A DNA stretch of 55,612 nt from Hydrogenophilales bacterium 16-61-112 (GCA_002257045.1 NCHD01000007.1:1-55612), one strand, 5' to 3'; shown: positions 44,498 to 54,983, counted from the stretch's first letter. The notes: generated by a model not told the origin, from the letters alone. Numbers and translations: made by a program.

Positions 44498-45124
44498 TCA
44501 GGCCTGGCCGAGGATGGCCATGACTTCCGCGTCATCGACCTGCGGAAAGTCGGCATAAAACTGCCCCACCGCGCGAAAGTCGGTCGGCGAGAACAGGCAC
44601 ACCACCTCATCGGCGTAGGGGCGTATCCGCTCCAGCGTATCGGGTGGCGCCACCGGCACGGCGCACACCAGCCGCGCCGGCTTTTGCGCGCGCAATGCAT
44701 GCAGCGCCGAAATCATCGTCGCGCCGGTGGCGAGCCCGTCGTCGACCATGATCACCGTGCGCCCGGCCGGATCGATCGGCGGCCGCAAGGGCGTGTACTG
44801 CTGGCGACGCTGTTTGATGGTTTCGAGTTGCGCCTGTTTTTCCTGTTGCAGATACGCGGATGTGCCGCCGGCCGACTGCGCGTAGTCGGCGATATAGGTC
44901 CAGCCCGATTCGTCGACCGAGCCGATGGCGAATTCCGGATTGAACGGCGCGCGCAGCTTGCGCACCAGCACCACGTCGAGTTCGCCGCCGAGCGCCCTGG
45001 CCAGCCGCTGGCCCATCGGCACGGCCCCACGCGGGATGGCGAGGATCAGCGGATGCTGGCCTTTATAACGGGCCAGTGCGCCGGCCAGACGGTCTGCAGC
45101 TTGATTGCGGTCGGCAAAAAACAT
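44498..45124 (-). CDS. Phosphoribosyltransferase family protein
   Basis: A 208-residue protein with the PRPP loop [14 protein letters not shown] near residue 120 and [16 protein letters not shown] near residue 28. This is the stand-alone phosphoribosyltransferase type often found next to dienelactone-hydrolase-like genes. Base or substrate specificity cannot be read. The start codon is ATG 45124, and a GGAGAC stands upstream. Confidence 0.85.
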   Translation of the reverse strand: MFFADRNQAADRLAGALARYKGQHPLILAIPRGAVPMGQRLARALGGELDVVLVRKLRAPFNPEFAIGSVDESGWTYIADYAQSAGGTSAYLQQEKQAQLETIKQRRQQYTPLRPPIDPAGRTVIMVDDGLATGATMISALHALRAQKPARLVCAVPVAPPDTLERIRPYADEVVCLFSPTDFRAVGQFYADFPQVDDAEVMAILGQA

Positions 45125-45150
45125 GGTGGGCGTCTCCGGGTGTCCGGTTT

Positions 45151-46170
45151 TTAAGCATAGTCATCGTTCCACAACCATGCTGCACCGCGCACGCCGCTGG
45201 AGTCGCCGAACCGGGGCGGCGCCAGCCGGGTGTCCACGCGGTCGGAAAACACATAGCGCCGCCACAGCAGCGGCACCGTGTCGTAGAGCCGGGCGATGTT
45301 CGACATGCCGCCGCCCAGCACGATGACGTCGGGGTCGAGCAGGTTGATGACTCCGGCGAGCGCGCGTGCCAGGCGCTCTTCGTAGCGCGCCAGGGTGGCA
45401 CTGCAGGGGCCGTAACCGGCCGCCGCGAGCTGGGCGATCTCGACAGCGGGCAGGTCTTCGCCGCCGTAGCGCACATGGTCGGCGGCAAAGCCGGGGCCGG
45501 ACAGCCAGGTTTCGATGCAGCCCTTCTTGCCGCAGTAGCAGGCGGGCGCGGCTTCGATTTCGCGCGGGCTGGGCCAGGGATGGATCAGCGCTTCGCCGGT
45601 GGCGGGGTGGCTGCCGGTGGGAGTGCGATCAAACGGCGCAGCGGTGAACTGGAAGTAGGGCAGCGGCGAGTGGCCCCATTCGCCGGCGATGGCGTTGACG
45701 CCGTTCAGGGCGTGCCCGCGCACCACCACGCCGCCACCGACGCCGGTGCCGAGGATCACGCCGAATACGCTTTCCGCCCCGGCCGCAGTGCCGTCGGTGG
45801 CCTCGGACAGCGCCAGGCAGTTGGCGTCGTTGGCGAGCCGGACTTCGCGGTTCAGGGCGCGTTCGAGGTCTTCTTTCAAGGGTCGGCCGTTGAGACAGGT
45901 CGAGTTGCAGTTTTTCATCAGGCCGCTGGCGGGCGAGACGGCGCCGGGTGTGCCGATGCCGATGCTGCTGCCTTGCCCGAGTTCGGCTTCGGTCTGGTGC
46001 ACCAGTGCGACAACCGCAGCAACCGTGGCGAGGTAATCATTTTGCGGCGTCGGCACACGGCGGCGCAGGATTTCCTGGCCTTTGGGGCTGAGCGCGATCA
46101 GCTCGATTTTGCTGCCGCCAAGGTCGATGCCAAGGCGGAGGCGGGGGGCGTCGGTGCTAAAATCACGCAT
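45151..46170 (-). CDS. ROK-family sugar kinase
   Basis: A 339-residue kinase: ATP-binding [15 protein letters not shown], second phosphate motif [11 protein letters not shown], and zinc site GEWGHSPLP ... [10 protein letters not shown]. Between the zinc His and the Cys cluster there is an insertion of about 30 residues (with [16 protein letters not shown]) not usual in fructokinase-like ROK members. Likely a glucokinase or fructokinase. ATG 46170 is 21 bp from the divergent yebC start, so the two share a promoter region. Confidence 0.88.
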   Translation of the reverse strand: MRDFSTDAPRLRLGIDLGGSKIELIALSPKGQEILRRRVPTPQNDYLATVAAVVALVHQTEAELGQGSSIGIGTPGAVSPASGLMKNCNSTCLNGRPLKEDLERALNREVRLANDANCLALSEATDGTAAGAESVFGVILGTGVGGGVVVRGHALNGVNAIAGEWGHSPLPYFQFTAAPFDRTPTGSHPATGEALIHPWPSPREIEAAPACYCGKKGCIETWLSGPGFAADHVRYGGEDLPAVEIAQLAAAGYGPCSATLARYEERLARALAGVINLLDPDVIVLGGGMSNIARLYDTVPLLWRRYVFSDRVDTRLAPPRFGDSSGVRGAAWLWNDDYA

Positions 46171-46191
46171 TATTTTTGCGTTGGAATCAAC

Positions 46192-46923
46192 ATGGCAGGA
46201 CATTCGAAGTGGGCCAACATCCAGCACCGTAAAGGGCGCCAGGACGCCAAGCGTGGCAAGGTCTTCACCAAGCTTATCAAGGAAATCACCGTGGCCGCCA
46301 AGATGGGCGGCGGCGATCCGGCGATGAACCCGCGCTTGCGGCTGGCAATCGACAAGGCCAAGGCCGAGTCGATGCCGAAGGACAACATCGAAAACGCGGT
46401 CAAGCGCGGCAGCGGCCAGCTCGACGGCGTCAACTACGAAGAAGCGCGTTACGAAGGCTACGGCATCGGCGGCGTCGCCGTGATCGTCGACTGCCTCACT
46501 GACAACAAGACCCGCACCGTGGCTGACGTCCGCCACGCCTTCACCAAGCATGGCGGCAACATGGGCACCGATGGCTGCGTGGCGTTCCAGTTCAAGCACT
46601 GCGGCCAGATCATCCTGGAGCCGGGCGCGTCCGAAGACGCAGTGATGGAAATCGCGCTCGAAGCCGGTGCCGACGACATTATTCCCAACGAGGACGGCTC
46701 GATCGAAGTACTGACCTCGCCCGACCCCAAGGCGTTCGAAACGGTGAAGGACGCGCTGGAAAAAGCCGGGTTTAAACCGGCGGTCGCCGAAATCACCATG
46801 CGCGCCGAAGGCGAAACCGAACTTGCCGGCGAGGATGCGGTGAAGATGCAGAAAATCCTCGACGCGCTGGAAGTGCTCGATGACGTACAGGATGTCTACA
46901 CCAACGCCGTACTGCCGGAATAA
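46192..46923 (+). CDS. yebC: YebC/PmpR-family protein
   Basis: A 243-residue protein beginning [20 protein letters not shown], the family signature, with the typical central [18 protein letters not shown]. Members act as DNA-binding regulators, and some help translation of proline stretches. Placement directly before ruvC is conserved. A TAAAAT box about 30 bp upstream of the start lies inside the divergent ROK gene. Confidence 0.95.
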   Translation: MAGHSKWANIQHRKGRQDAKRGKVFTKLIKEITVAAKMGGGDPAMNPRLRLAIDKAKAESMPKDNIENAVKRGSGQLDGVNYEEARYEGYGIGGVAVIVDCLTDNKTRTVADVRHAFTKHGGNMGTDGCVAFQFKHCGQIILEPGASEDAVMEIALEAGADDIIPNEDGSIEVLTSPDPKAFETVKDALEKAGFKPAVAEITMRAEGETELAGEDAVKMQKILDALEVLDDVQDVYTNAVLPE

Positions 46924-46931
46924 AACCCGTT

Positions 46932-47447
46932 TTGCGCATCCTCGGCATTGATCCTGGTTTGCGCATCACCGGCTTTGGCCTGATCGAACAGACCGGCCAG
47001 AAGCTGGCCTACGTCGCCAGCGGCGTGGTCAAAAGCGGAGAGGGCGAACTGCCGCAACGGCTGGGCGTATTGTTCGCGGGTCTGAACGAGGTCATCGCCA
47101 CCTGGCAGCCCGATACCTGTGCGGTGGAGATCGTCTTCGTCAACGTCAATCCGCAATCCACCCTGCTGCTCGGGCAGGCGCGCGGCGCCGTCATTTGCGC
47201 GGCGGTGTCGAATCAGTTGCCGGTGGCGGAATACACCGCGCTGCAGATCAAGCAGGCGGTGGCCGGGCACGGCAAGGCGGCCAAGGAACAGGTGCAGGAA
47301 ATGGTCAAACGCCTGCTGAATCTGCCTGTCGCGCCGACCGCCGACGCCGCCGACGCGCTCGCCTGCGCTATCACCCATGCGCATGGCAGCCGCCTGGGCA
47401 CGCACTCCACCGCAGGCTATCGCATGAAAGGTGGACGTTTGGTATGA
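46932..47447 (+). CDS. ruvC: Holliday junction endonuclease
   Basis: A 171-residue RNase H-fold nuclease. Acidic catalytic residues are visible in ILGIDPGLR (Asp7), in AVEIVF (Glu), and in ADAADALA (two Asp). It cuts Holliday junctions with RuvAB. The start is TTG 46932, 8 bp after the yebC stop, with no other start codon before the conserved GIDPG; a weak start is plausible. Confidence 0.95.
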   Translation: MRILGIDPGLRITGFGLIEQTGQKLAYVASGVVKSGEGELPQRLGVLFAGLNEVIATWQPDTCAVEIVFVNVNPQSTLLLGQARGAVICAAVSNQLPVAEYTALQIKQAVAGHGKAAKEQVQEMVKRLLNLPVAPTADAADALACAITHAHGSRLGTHSTAGYRMKGGRLV

Positions 47448-47461
47448 ACAGGAGCAAACCC

Positions 47462-47482
47462 ATGATCGGACGCGCAAAATGA
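47462..47482 (+). other. Six-codon minicistron overlapping the ruvA start
   Basis: ATG at 47462 has CAGGAG 8 bp upstream, reads M-I-G-R-A-K and stops at TGA 47480-47482, which overlaps the ruvA ATG at 47479. The text ATGATCGGACG at 47462 is nearly repeated as ATGATTGGACG at 47479, so it looks like a 17-bp duplication of the ruvA start. Translation of ruvA may therefore be coupled to this short frame. Confidence 0.45.
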
Positions 47483-48054
47483 TTGGACGTATTTGCGGCA
47501 TCCTCGCAGCCAAGCAACCGCCGCAGGTACTGGTGGATGTGGGCGGCATCGGCTACGAGATCGACGTGCCGATGAGCACGTTTTATAACTTGCCCGTCAT
47601 CGGCGATAAAGTCTGTTTGCTGACCCATTTGGCGATCCGTGAAGACGCGCATCTGCTGTACGGGTTTGCCAGCGATATCGAGCGCACGGCGTTTCGCGAG
47701 TTGCTGAAGGTCTCCGGCATTGGCGCGAAAACCGCGCTGTCGGTGTTGTCCGGCCTGAGCGTGAACGATTTGTCCGCAGCCATCGCCGCGCAGGAAATCG
47801 GCCGTATCGTCAAAGTCCCCGGCATCGGCAAGAAAACCGCCGAGCGCTTGCTGCTGGAACTCAAGGGCAAACCAGTGTTCGCCGGCGCGATTGCCAGCGC
47901 GGCGCCTGCCGGGGTGTCGGATGACGTGCGCCAGGCCTTGCTGGCCCTGGGCTACAACGAGCGCGAAACCACCGAGGCGATGCGCCAGTTGCCGCCCGAT
48001 CTGCCGGTGGGCGAAGCCATTCGCCAAGCCTTGCGTTCCTTGTCCCGGGCCTGA
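47479..48054 (+). CDS. ruvA: Holliday junction DNA-binding protein
   Basis: A 191-residue protein: OB domain ([18 protein letters not shown]), two helix-hairpin-helix motifs ([19 protein letters not shown] and [18 protein letters not shown]) and a flexible C-terminal domain III that contacts RuvB. It binds four-way junctions. No Shine-Dalgarno sequence stands at the normal distance; see the minicistron. ruvB is normally next, but a diguanylate cyclase gene lies between. Confidence 0.95.
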   Translation: MIGRICGILAAKQPPQVLVDVGGIGYEIDVPMSTFYNLPVIGDKVCLLTHLAIREDAHLLYGFASDIERTAFRELLKVSGIGAKTALSVLSGLSVNDLSAAIAAQEIGRIVKVPGIGKKTAERLLLELKGKPVFAGAIASAAPAGVSDDVRQALLALGYNERETTEAMRQLPPDLPVGEAIRQALRSLSRA

Positions 48055-48056
48055 AT

Positions 48057-49565
48057 GTGTACGTTCCCAACACGCCAACGCCGCATCGCCCCGTCTCTCT
48101 GCGCCGCTATTTTTTGAGGCTGCTGATGGGCGTGATCGGCCTGTTCGTGGGGGGCATGACCTTGAGCGTGGTGTTCAGTCTGCGCGCAAATAATGCAGCC
48201 GAGATGCGCCTGCTGGAGGTGGCGGCTGCGCAGACCCAGACCAGTGTGGTGCGGGACTGGAATGATTATCAGGACGTCATCGACAAACTGGCGCGCGATC
48301 CCCAACTGATCGATCTTCTGCGGGCCGGTTCGGACGAAGACCGGCAGCAGTGGGCCGCGTCGCGCCAGCGCCTGCTGCCCGGCGTACTGGGCCTGGCGCT
48401 GGTGAGTCCGGAAGGCGACATCTACGGCAACCCCGAGACATTGCGGATCGGCCCGACTTGCCAGCGTGATTTGCGTCAACCCCAGACGGGCGCGCTGAAT
48501 CGGGTGCGGGTGCACCGTGACCGACCCGGGTTTGAGCATGTGGATCTGCTCACGGACGTGCGGGCGGTGGACGGGGAATTGCTCGGCAAGGTGTTTGTGA
48601 GTGTGCGGATGGGGCAACTGCAGCGCATCCTCGAAGAATCGACTCGCGCGGGCGATGCCATTCGTCTGCTGGATGCTGCGGGCCAGACCATGGTCAGCAG
48701 CGGCACCGTGCACGAGCCCGTGCGTGAGGTGCGGCTGCCCGTGCCGGCGATGGGATGGACACTGGTGGCGCAGTCCCCGGCCCGCTATGGTGGTTTTAGC
48801 GGCTGGCTGCAAATTCTGGCGGGCATTCTCACGTTGGCGGGCGTGCTGGTTTTACTGATCGCAACGGTATTGAGGGTGCGCCGCCCGGTGATGCAGGAAG
48901 TTGCTGCTGCGCAGGATGCACTGGCGTGTTTGACTCGCGACAAGACAGTGCCGCCTATCGTGACGCGCTATGTGGAATTCGCGCCGGTGGCCGCAGACAT
49001 CAATCGCATTGCGCTGCATTTACAGGCGCAACGCGAGCGCCTGGAACATCTGAGCTTGACCGATCCGCTCACCGGCTTGCCCAACCGGCGCGCTTTCGAG
49101 GTGTATTTTTCGCAAGCTTTGGGGATGGCAGATCGACAACGTGCGGTTGCGCTGGTGATGATCGATGTGGATTATTTCAAAGGCGTCAACGACCGTTTTG
49201 GTCATGGGGTGGGCGACCAGGTATTGCTGGCGCTGGCGCAGTCATTGAAAGCCCTGACCCGGCGTGCAGATCTGGCTGCGCGCCTGGCTGGCGACGAGTT
49301 TACGGTGCTGCTGACTGACCTGGATTCAGCCGGGTTGAACGCCTGGTATCAGCGCCTGGACGACCATTTCAAAGCGGGACTGAGTGCGTTCGGCCTGGAT
49401 TTGCAAACCGGCCTCAGTGCAGGACAGACCTGGCTCGGCGGTTCCGCCGGCGACTCAATGAATGGCGCGCTGATCCGTGCCGACCATGCGTTGTATCAGG
49501 CCAAGGCGCAGGGACGCGATCAACTGGTACAAGACGACACGTTTGCCCCCGGCGCCCCGGAGTAG
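48057..49565 (+). CDS. Membrane diguanylate cyclase with extracytoplasmic sensor, AGDEF variant
   Basis: A 502-residue protein. Helix 1 (about 22-42), a periplasmic sensor of about 200 residues resembling a single cache/PAS-like fold, helix 2 (about 250-272), a HAMP-like linker, and a GGDEF domain (about 335-490). The signature reads AGDEF in [12 protein letters not shown], one of the tolerated substitutions. There is an RxxD-like RADL five residues before it. Start GTG 48057 lies 2 bp after the ruvA stop. It separates ruvA from ruvB and is probably co-transcribed with them. Confidence 0.86.
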   Translation: MYVPNTPTPHRPVSLRRYFLRLLMGVIGLFVGGMTLSVVFSLRANNAAEMRLLEVAAAQTQTSVVRDWNDYQDVIDKLARDPQLIDLLRAGSDEDRQQWAASRQRLLPGVLGLALVSPEGDIYGNPETLRIGPTCQRDLRQPQTGALNRVRVHRDRPGFEHVDLLTDVRAVDGELLGKVFVSVRMGQLQRILEESTRAGDAIRLLDAAGQTMVSSGTVHEPVREVRLPVPAMGWTLVAQSPARYGGFSGWLQILAGILTLAGVLVLLIATVLRVRRPVMQEVAAAQDALACLTRDKTVPPIVTRYVEFAPVAADINRIALHLQAQRERLEHLSLTDPLTGLPNRRAFEVYFSQALGMADRQRAVALVMIDVDYFKGVNDRFGHGVGDQVLLALAQSLKALTRRADLAARLAGDEFTVLLTDLDSAGLNAWYQRLDDHFKAGLSAFGLDLQTGLSAGQTWLGGSAGDSMNGALIRADHALYQAKAQGRDQLVQDDTFAPGAPE

Positions 49566-49600
49566 AATCCTCGCTTGTTTGCCTCTCCCGTTTGCAGGTC

Positions 49601-50626
49601 ATGATCGAAACCGACCGCCTCATCGCTCCCGCCGCCGTCAGCCCCGTCGAAGAACAGATTGAACGCGCGCTGCGGCCGCGCACGCTGGCCGAATACGTCG
49701 GCCAGGTAAAAGCGCGCGAGCAGCTCGAAATTTTCATTCATGCGGCCAGAAAGCGCAGCGAGGCGCTCGACCATGTGCTGCTGTTCGGGCCGCCGGGACT
49801 CGGCAAGACCACGCTGGCGCATATCATCGCGCGCGAAATGGGGGTCAACCTGCGGCAGACCTCGGGGCCGGTGCTGGAGCGCGCCGGCGACCTCGCGGCG
49901 CTGCTGACCAATCTCGAACCCAACGACGTGCTGTTCATCGACGAGATCCATCGCTTGAGCCCGGTGGTGGAAGAAGTGCTGTATCCCGCACTGGAAGACT
50001 TCCAGATCGACATCATGATCGGCGAAGGCCCGGCGGCGCGCTCGGTCAAGCTCGACCTGCCGCCGTTCACCCTGATCGGCGCCACCACCCGCGCGGGCAT
50101 GCTCACCAACCCGCTGCGCGACCGCTTCGGCATCGTCGCGCGGCTGGAGTTTTATACGGCCGAAGAGCTTGGCTTCATCGTGCACCGCTCGGCAGGCTTG
50201 CTGCAGATGAATCTGGAAGAAGCCGGCGCGCTGGAAATTGCCAAACGATCGCGCGGCACGCCACGCATTGCCAATCGGCTGTTGCGGCGGGTGCGCGACT
50301 TCGCCGAGGTGAAGGCCGATGGCCACGCCACCGGCGCGGTGGCCGATGCGGCGCTGGTGATGCTCGACGTCGATCGCGCCGGGCTCGACATGATGGACCG
50401 CAAGCTGTTGTCGGCCGTGGTCGAAAAATTCATGGGCGGCCCGGTCGGGCTGGACAACATCGCCGCCGCCATCGGCGAAGAGCGCGACACCATCGAGGAT
50501 GTGCTGGAACCCTACCTGATCCAGCAGGGCTACCTGCAACGCACCCCACGCGGCCGCATCGCTACGCCGCTGGCGTATCGCCACCTCGGCCTCGGTATTC
50601 CGTCCAGCGAAGCCGACCTGTTCTAG
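49601..50626 (+). CDS. ruvB: Holliday junction branch migration ATPase
   Basis: A 341-residue AAA+ protein: Walker [16 protein letters not shown], Walker [11 protein letters not shown], sensor 1 [11 protein letters not shown], Arg finger in NPLRDRFGI, and C-terminal winged helix ending [12 protein letters not shown] 49601 gives the normal N-terminus (ETDRLIAP); a TTG at 49592 is possible. It drives branch migration with RuvA. Confidence 0.96.
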   Translation: MIETDRLIAPAAVSPVEEQIERALRPRTLAEYVGQVKAREQLEIFIHAARKRSEALDHVLLFGPPGLGKTTLAHIIAREMGVNLRQTSGPVLERAGDLAALLTNLEPNDVLFIDEIHRLSPVVEEVLYPALEDFQIDIMIGEGPAARSVKLDLPPFTLIGATTRAGMLTNPLRDRFGIVARLEFYTAEELGFIVHRSAGLLQMNLEEAGALEIAKRSRGTPRIANRLLRRVRDFAEVKADGHATGAVADAALVMLDVDRAGLDMMDRKLLSAVVEKFMGGPVGLDNIAAAIGEERDTIEDVLEPYLIQQGYLQRTPRGRIATPLAYRHLGLGIPSSEADLF

Positions 50627-50628
50627 GC

Positions 50629-51045
50629 ATGGCCGTGTCGAGCGTGGCATTCAGCTGGCCGGTCCGCATCTACTGGGAAGACACCGACGCCGGCGGCGTG
50701 GTGTATTACGCCAACTATCTCAAGTTCATGGAACGCGCCCGCTCGGAGTGGCTGCGGGCGCTGGGCTTCGAGCAGGATGCGCTGCGCGACGGCCACGGCG
50801 TCGTGTTCGTGGTGCGGAGGGTGGAAGCTGATTACCTGTCGCCCGCGCGCTTCAACGACGCGCTCGACGTCTCGGTTGGCCTCAAGCGCATCGGCGGCGC
50901 CAGCCTGCTGGTGGAACAAACCGTCGCGCGCGGCGTCACACCGCTGGTCGCCGCGCGGGTGACGCTGGCGTGCGTCGATGCTGCGCTTTTCAAACCCGTT
51001 AAAATCCCCGCGTTCATTCTGTCTGCCCTGGAACCTGCTACGTGA
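50629..51045 (+). CDS. ybgC: Tol-Pal-associated acyl-CoA thioesterase
   Basis: A 138-residue hotdog-fold thioesterase with the active-site segment WEDTDAGGVVYYANYLKF. It hydrolyses acyl-CoA at the inner membrane and is the usual first gene of the tol-pal operon. It starts 2 bp after ruvB, and its TGA overlaps the GTG start of tolQ. Confidence 0.93.
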   Translation: MAVSSVAFSWPVRIYWEDTDAGGVVYYANYLKFMERARSEWLRALGFEQDALRDGHGVVFVVRRVEADYLSPARFNDALDVSVGLKRIGGASLLVEQTVARGVTPLVAARVTLACVDAALFKPVKIPAFILSALEPAT

Positions 51046-51734
51046 ATCCTGAACTCGGTCAAGATCTGTCCCTGCTGCACCTCGTCTGGAATGCCTCGTT
51101 GCCGGTGCAGTTCGTCATGCTGCTGCTGCTCGGCGCCTCGCTGATGTCCTGGTGGGTGATTTTCATCAAGCTGTTTGCGCTGAAACGCGCACGCCAGCTG
51201 ACCGACCAGTTCGAGCACGAGTTCTGGGGCGGCAGCGATCTCAATACCCTCTACCAGCGAATCTCCGGCGGACGCGAAAGCGTGTGCGAAATGGGCCGCA
51301 TCTTCGAGGCCGGGTTTCGCGAATTCCTCAAGCTGCGCGGCCAGTCTGGGCAGTCGATCAACGTCATCCTCGACGGCACCCGCCGCGCCATGCGCGCCAC
51401 CTACCAGCGCGAGCTCGACCATCTCGAATCACATCTGTCGTTTCTGGCCACAGTCGGCTCGGTATCGCCCTACGTCGGCCTGTTTGGCACGGTGTGGGGG
51501 ATCATGATCGCCTTCATCGGGCTGTCCAGCGTGGCGCAGGCGACGCTGGCGCAGGTGGCGCCGGGCATCGCCGAGGCGCTGATCGCCACCGCCATGGGCC
51601 TGTTCGCCGCGATCCCCGCTGTGGTCGGCTACAACCGTTACACCCATGACATCGACCGCCTGGCCAACCGCATGGAAAGCTTCATGGAAGAGTTCTCCAA
51701 TATCCTGCAGCGGCAGGCAAGCAAGGCGGGCTGA
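51042..51734 (+). CDS. tolQ: Tol-Pal system proton channel subunit TolQ
   Basis: A 230-residue MotA/TolQ/ExbB protein with three membrane helices: one near residues 18-38 and two in the conserved C-terminal part (VSPYVGLFGTVWGIMIAF, then ALIATAMGLFAAIPAVVGYN). With TolR it couples proton flow to TolA. The start is GTG 51042, overlapping the ybgC stop. Confidence 0.95.
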   Translation: MNPELGQDLSLLHLVWNASLPVQFVMLLLLGASLMSWWVIFIKLFALKRARQLTDQFEHEFWGGSDLNTLYQRISGGRESVCEMGRIFEAGFREFLKLRGQSGQSINVILDGTRRAMRATYQRELDHLESHLSFLATVGSVSPYVGLFGTVWGIMIAFIGLSSVAQATLAQVAPGIAEALIATAMGLFAAIPAVVGYNRYTHDIDRLANRMESFMEEFSNILQRQASKAG

Positions 51735-51737
51735 TCC

Positions 51738-52148
51738 ATGGCGCGCACCCGCAAGCAGGTCGCCGAAATCAACGTCGTGCCGATGATCGACGTGATGCTG
51801 GTGCTGCTGGTGATTTTTATGGTGACCGCGCCCTTTATCAATCCGGCCCAGGTCGAACTGCCGAGCGTCGGCAAAACCTCGCAGACGCCGGCGCAGCCGC
51901 TCGAGGTCATCATCAAGGCCTCCGGCGACTACCTGCTGAAGAACCGTGCCACCGGTGAAACCGAACACAGCGTAACCAAGCGCGAACTGGCCGCTGCGCT
52001 GGCCGAGCTGCACCGCGCGGCGCCGGACCAGCCGGTGGTGATCGCGGCAGACAAGAACGTGCGTTACGAGGAAGTCATGCACACCATGAACCTGCTGCAG
52101 CAAGCGCAGATCACCCGCATTGGCCTGCTTGCCAAACCCGCCCCATGA
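51738..52148 (+). CDS. tolR: Tol-Pal system protein TolR
   Basis: A 136-residue ExbD/TolR protein: a short cytoplasmic start, one helix with the proton-carrying Asp in VPMIDVMLVLLVIFMVTAP, then a periplasmic domain. The start is ATG 51738, 3 bp after tolQ. The stop overlaps the tolA ATG. Confidence 0.95.
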   Translation: MARTRKQVAEINVVPMIDVMLVLLVIFMVTAPFINPAQVELPSVGKTSQTPAQPLEVIIKASGDYLLKNRATGETEHSVTKRELAAALAELHRAAPDQPVVIAADKNVRYEEVMHTMNLLQQAQITRIGLLAKPAP

Positions 52149-53017
52149 GACTTGCGGCTGATGCGCCCCTGACTGCCCGCGACAACACCCGGCGCGTGGC
52201 GGCTGCGCTGGCGCTGGGGGTGCATGCATTGTTCGTGCTGTTGCTGGTGTTCGGGGTGTCGTGGCAAACCGAGCATCCCGCGCCGGTGATGGTCGATCTG
52301 TGGCAGGCCTTGCCGGCGGCTGCGCCGCCGCCGCAGCGTGACCCGAGGCCGGCAGACCCCGTCAAGCCCGAACCGGCCCCCACCAAACCCGCTCCGGCAC
52401 CCGATCCCGAACCGGCGGCTGAAGTGCCGCCGCCCAAAGCGCCTGATATCGCGCTGGAAAAGAAACGTGCTGAAACCGAGCGACTGAAGAAAATAAAAGC
52501 CATCGAGCAAGCCGAAGCCCGCGCCCGCGAGGCAGCCCTGCAAGCCGAGTCCGACGCGCTGAAAAAAGCGCGCGACACCCAACAGTCCGAGCAAAAGCGG
52601 CAGGCCCTGTTGCGCCAGATGGAAGCCGACGAACTCAAGCAAAGCATGGCGGGCGAGGCGGCGGCAAACGCCGCGCGGGCAGCCCGGCAGGCAGCTGCCC
52701 AGGCGGCGAGCGCGCGCCAGTCCGCGCTGTCGCAGAGCATCGGCAAATATCGCGACCTGATCAGCGCCACGGTGCGCGGCCATACCCGCCTGCCCGACAA
52801 CCTGAGCGGCAATCCGCAAGTTCGATGCCTGGTGAAACTGCTGCCCACGGGCGACGTGGTGAGCGTGCGGGTGACGCAGTCGAGCGGCAATCCGGCGTAC
52901 GACGCGGCCGTGGTGCGCGCCATCCAGCAATCCTCGCCCTTGCCGCTGCCGCCCGAGCGGGAGGCACGCGCCGCATTCGTTCCGGAACTTTCTTTAACCC
53001 ACCGCCCCCAAGAGTGA
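52145..53017 (+). CDS. tolA: Tol-Pal system protein TolA
   Basis: A 290-residue protein. One N-terminal helix (about 20-38, LALGVHALFVLLLVFGV), a Pro-rich part, a long Ala/Lys/Glu/Gln helix typical of TolA domain II (about 100-200), and a TonB/TolA C-terminal domain. It spans the periplasm to reach Pal and TolB. It is shorter than the enterobacterial protein. Confidence 0.92.
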   Translation: MRLAADAPLTARDNTRRVAAALALGVHALFVLLLVFGVSWQTEHPAPVMVDLWQALPAAAPPPQRDPRPADPVKPEPAPTKPAPAPDPEPAAEVPPPKAPDIALEKKRAETERLKKIKAIEQAEARAREAALQAESDALKKARDTQQSEQKRQALLRQMEADELKQSMAGEAAANAARAARQAAAQAASARQSALSQSIGKYRDLISATVRGHTRLPDNLSGNPQVRCLVKLLPTGDVVSVRVTQSSGNPAYDAAVVRAIQQSSPLPLPPEREARAAFVPELSLTHRPQE

Positions 53018-53085
53018 GCGCGCCAAGGCGCCAGTCGCAGTCGGCTATACTTAATCCGCTCCAGGCTTCATTCGAGACTTTCCCC

Positions 53086-54360
53086 ATGTTGCGTACTGCA
53101 TTATTCCTTCCCCTGTTTTTTCTGGCCTTGTTGAGTGCGCCGTTCAGCGCGCGCGCCGCGATGGAAATCGAGGTGGTGGGCGGGGCTGCCAACAAGATTG
53201 CGATTGCGCTGTTGCCGTTTGGCGCCGCGCCCAACCAGCCTGCCCCTGCCATCGCGCAGATTGTCGGCGACGATCTCAAGCGCAGTGGCCAGTTCAGTTT
53301 TCTGGACACCAGCGGCACCCCGCCCGCGGCCGACATCACGCGGGTGAACGCCGGCGCGTGGCGCAGCCAGGGTGCCGAGGCGGTAGTGGTGGGGCAGGTC
53401 GTGGCCGTGTCCGGCGGCCGGTTTGAAGTCAAATTCCGCCTGCTCGATGCGGTGAAACAGACGCAGCTGGCCGGCTTCAGCTACACCATTGCGGCCGGTC
53501 AATGGCGCACCACCGCCCACCAGATCGCCGACATCATTTACGAAAAGCTCACCGGCACGCGGGGCGCGTTCAGCAGCCGCATCGCCTACGTGCAAAAGCA
53601 GGGCAAACGTTATGAGTTGAAAGTCGCCGATGCCGACGGCCAAAACCCGCGCACCGTGGTGCGCTCGGGCGAGCCGCTGATTTCGCCAGCGTTTTCGCCT
53701 GACGGCGGAAGCCTGGTCTATGTGTCATTCGAGGACAAAAAGCCAATCGTTTACGTGCAGTCGCTGCGCGACGGCGGCCGCCGCAAGGCTGCGGCATTCA
53801 AGGGCTCCAATTCGGCACCGGCGTGGGCGCCCGACGGCAGGCGGCTGGCTGTGGTGCTGACGCGCGACCAGGCATCGCAGATATACCTCATCAATGTCGA
53901 TGGCAGCGGACTGACACGCTTGACCCGGGGCGGCAACATCGACACCGAGCCGGTGTTTTCGCCAGACGGCCAAACGCTCTATTTCACCTCGGATCGGGGC
54001 GGCAGTCCGCAGATTTATCGCATGGCGGCCAGCGGGGGCGAGCCGCGGCGCCTGAGCTTTAACGGCAGCTACAATGTGTCGCCGACGGTCAGCCCGGATG
54101 GCCGCTATCTGGCCTATATTGGCCGGGATGGGGGGCGCTTTCGCGTGATGCTGCACGATCTGGCCAACGGCCAGACCCGTGTACTGACCGACAGCGCACG
54201 CGACGAGTCGCCCAGTTTTGCGCCCAACGGACAGTCGGTGTTGTATGCCACCGTGCAGGGCGGGCGTGGGGTGCTGGGCACTGTGAGCCTGGATGGTAAA
54301 ACCCGGGCCCGGCTGTCCGAGTCGGGAATCGATGCGCGCGAGCCCGATTGGGGCCCGTAG
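53086..54360 (+). CDS. tolB: Tol-Pal system beta-propeller protein TolB
   Basis: A 424-residue protein with a signal peptide (about 1-23, ending ARA), an N-terminal domain that ends in the linker before TGTRGAFSSRIAYV, and a six-bladed propeller with repeated FSPDG-type turns (ISPAFSPDGGSLVYVS, PVFSPDGQTLYFTSD, VSPDGRYLAYIG). Periplasmic partner of Pal. ATG 53086 is chosen because the signal peptide begins there; the frame is open further upstream. Confidence 0.95.
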   Translation: MLRTALFLPLFFLALLSAPFSARAAMEIEVVGGAANKIAIALLPFGAAPNQPAPAIAQIVGDDLKRSGQFSFLDTSGTPPAADITRVNAGAWRSQGAEAVVVGQVVAVSGGRFEVKFRLLDAVKQTQLAGFSYTIAAGQWRTTAHQIADIIYEKLTGTRGAFSSRIAYVQKQGKRYELKVADADGQNPRTVVRSGEPLISPAFSPDGGSLVYVSFEDKKPIVYVQSLRDGGRRKAAAFKGSNSAPAWAPDGRRLAVVLTRDQASQIYLINVDGSGLTRLTRGGNIDTEPVFSPDGQTLYFTSDRGGSPQIYRMAASGGEPRRLSFNGSYNVSPTVSPDGRYLAYIGRDGGRFRVMLHDLANGQTRVLTDSARDESPSFAPNGQSVLYATVQGGRGVLGTVSLDGKTRARLSESGIDAREPDWGP

Positions 54361-54401
54361 GTTCTTTGAATTTATTACTTTTTTTAACAGGAGAGATAAA
54401 C

Positions 54402-54977
54402 ATGAACAAGATTTTGGGCGCATTACTGCTGGCTTTGACCGTTTCGGCCTGCAGCACCACCGGCAAGCAAGCCACCGTCGAAGACCGCACCAGCGGCGGC
54501 ACCACGCAATCCGCAACAACCGGCACCGCCGCAGGGACAGGCGCCGAAACCAGCGGTCTGGGTGCGGATGGTGCTACCGGCAGCGCGCTCGACGGCAGCG
54601 GCAAATACGCGGGCGACCCGCGCAAAGACCCGGCAAGTCCTATATCCAAACGCAGCGTCTACTTTGATTTCGACAGCTTCGTGGTGAAGGACGAATACAG
54701 CCCGGCGCTCGAAGCGCATGCGGCCTACCTGGTGTCCAAGCGTGATTCCCGCGTGATCCTGCAGGGCAATGCCGACGAGCGCGGCAGCCGCGAATACAAC
54801 CTGGCCTTGGGCCAAAAGCGTGCTGAAGCCGTCCGCAAGGCCCTGATGGTGCTGGGTGCGACCGATGCGCAACTGGAAGCCGTGAGCTTTGGCGAAGAAA
54901 AGCCGCGTGACGAGGCCGATAGCGAAGCAGCGTATGCCGAGAACCGTCGCGTCGATGTGGTGTACGGAGACGAGTAA
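54402..54977 (+). CDS. pal: Peptidoglycan-associated lipoprotein
   Basis: A 191-residue lipoprotein: signal peptide with lipobox LTVSAC, a Gly/Thr/Ser-rich linker of about 65 residues, and an OmpA-like domain with VYFDFDSF and LQGNADERGSREYNLALGQ, whose Asp and Arg bind diaminopimelate. AGGAGAG before the ATG is strong. It anchors the outer membrane to peptidoglycan. Confidence 0.96.
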   Translation: MNKILGALLLALTVSACSTTGKQATVEDRTSGGTTQSATTGTAAGTGAETSGLGADGATGSALDGSGKYAGDPRKDPASPISKRSVYFDFDSFVVKDEYSPALEAHAAYLVSKRDSRVILQGNADERGSREYNLALGQKRAEAVRKALMVLGATDAQLEAVSFGEEKPRDEADSEAAYAENRRVDVVYGDE

Positions 54978-54983
54978 CACGTG

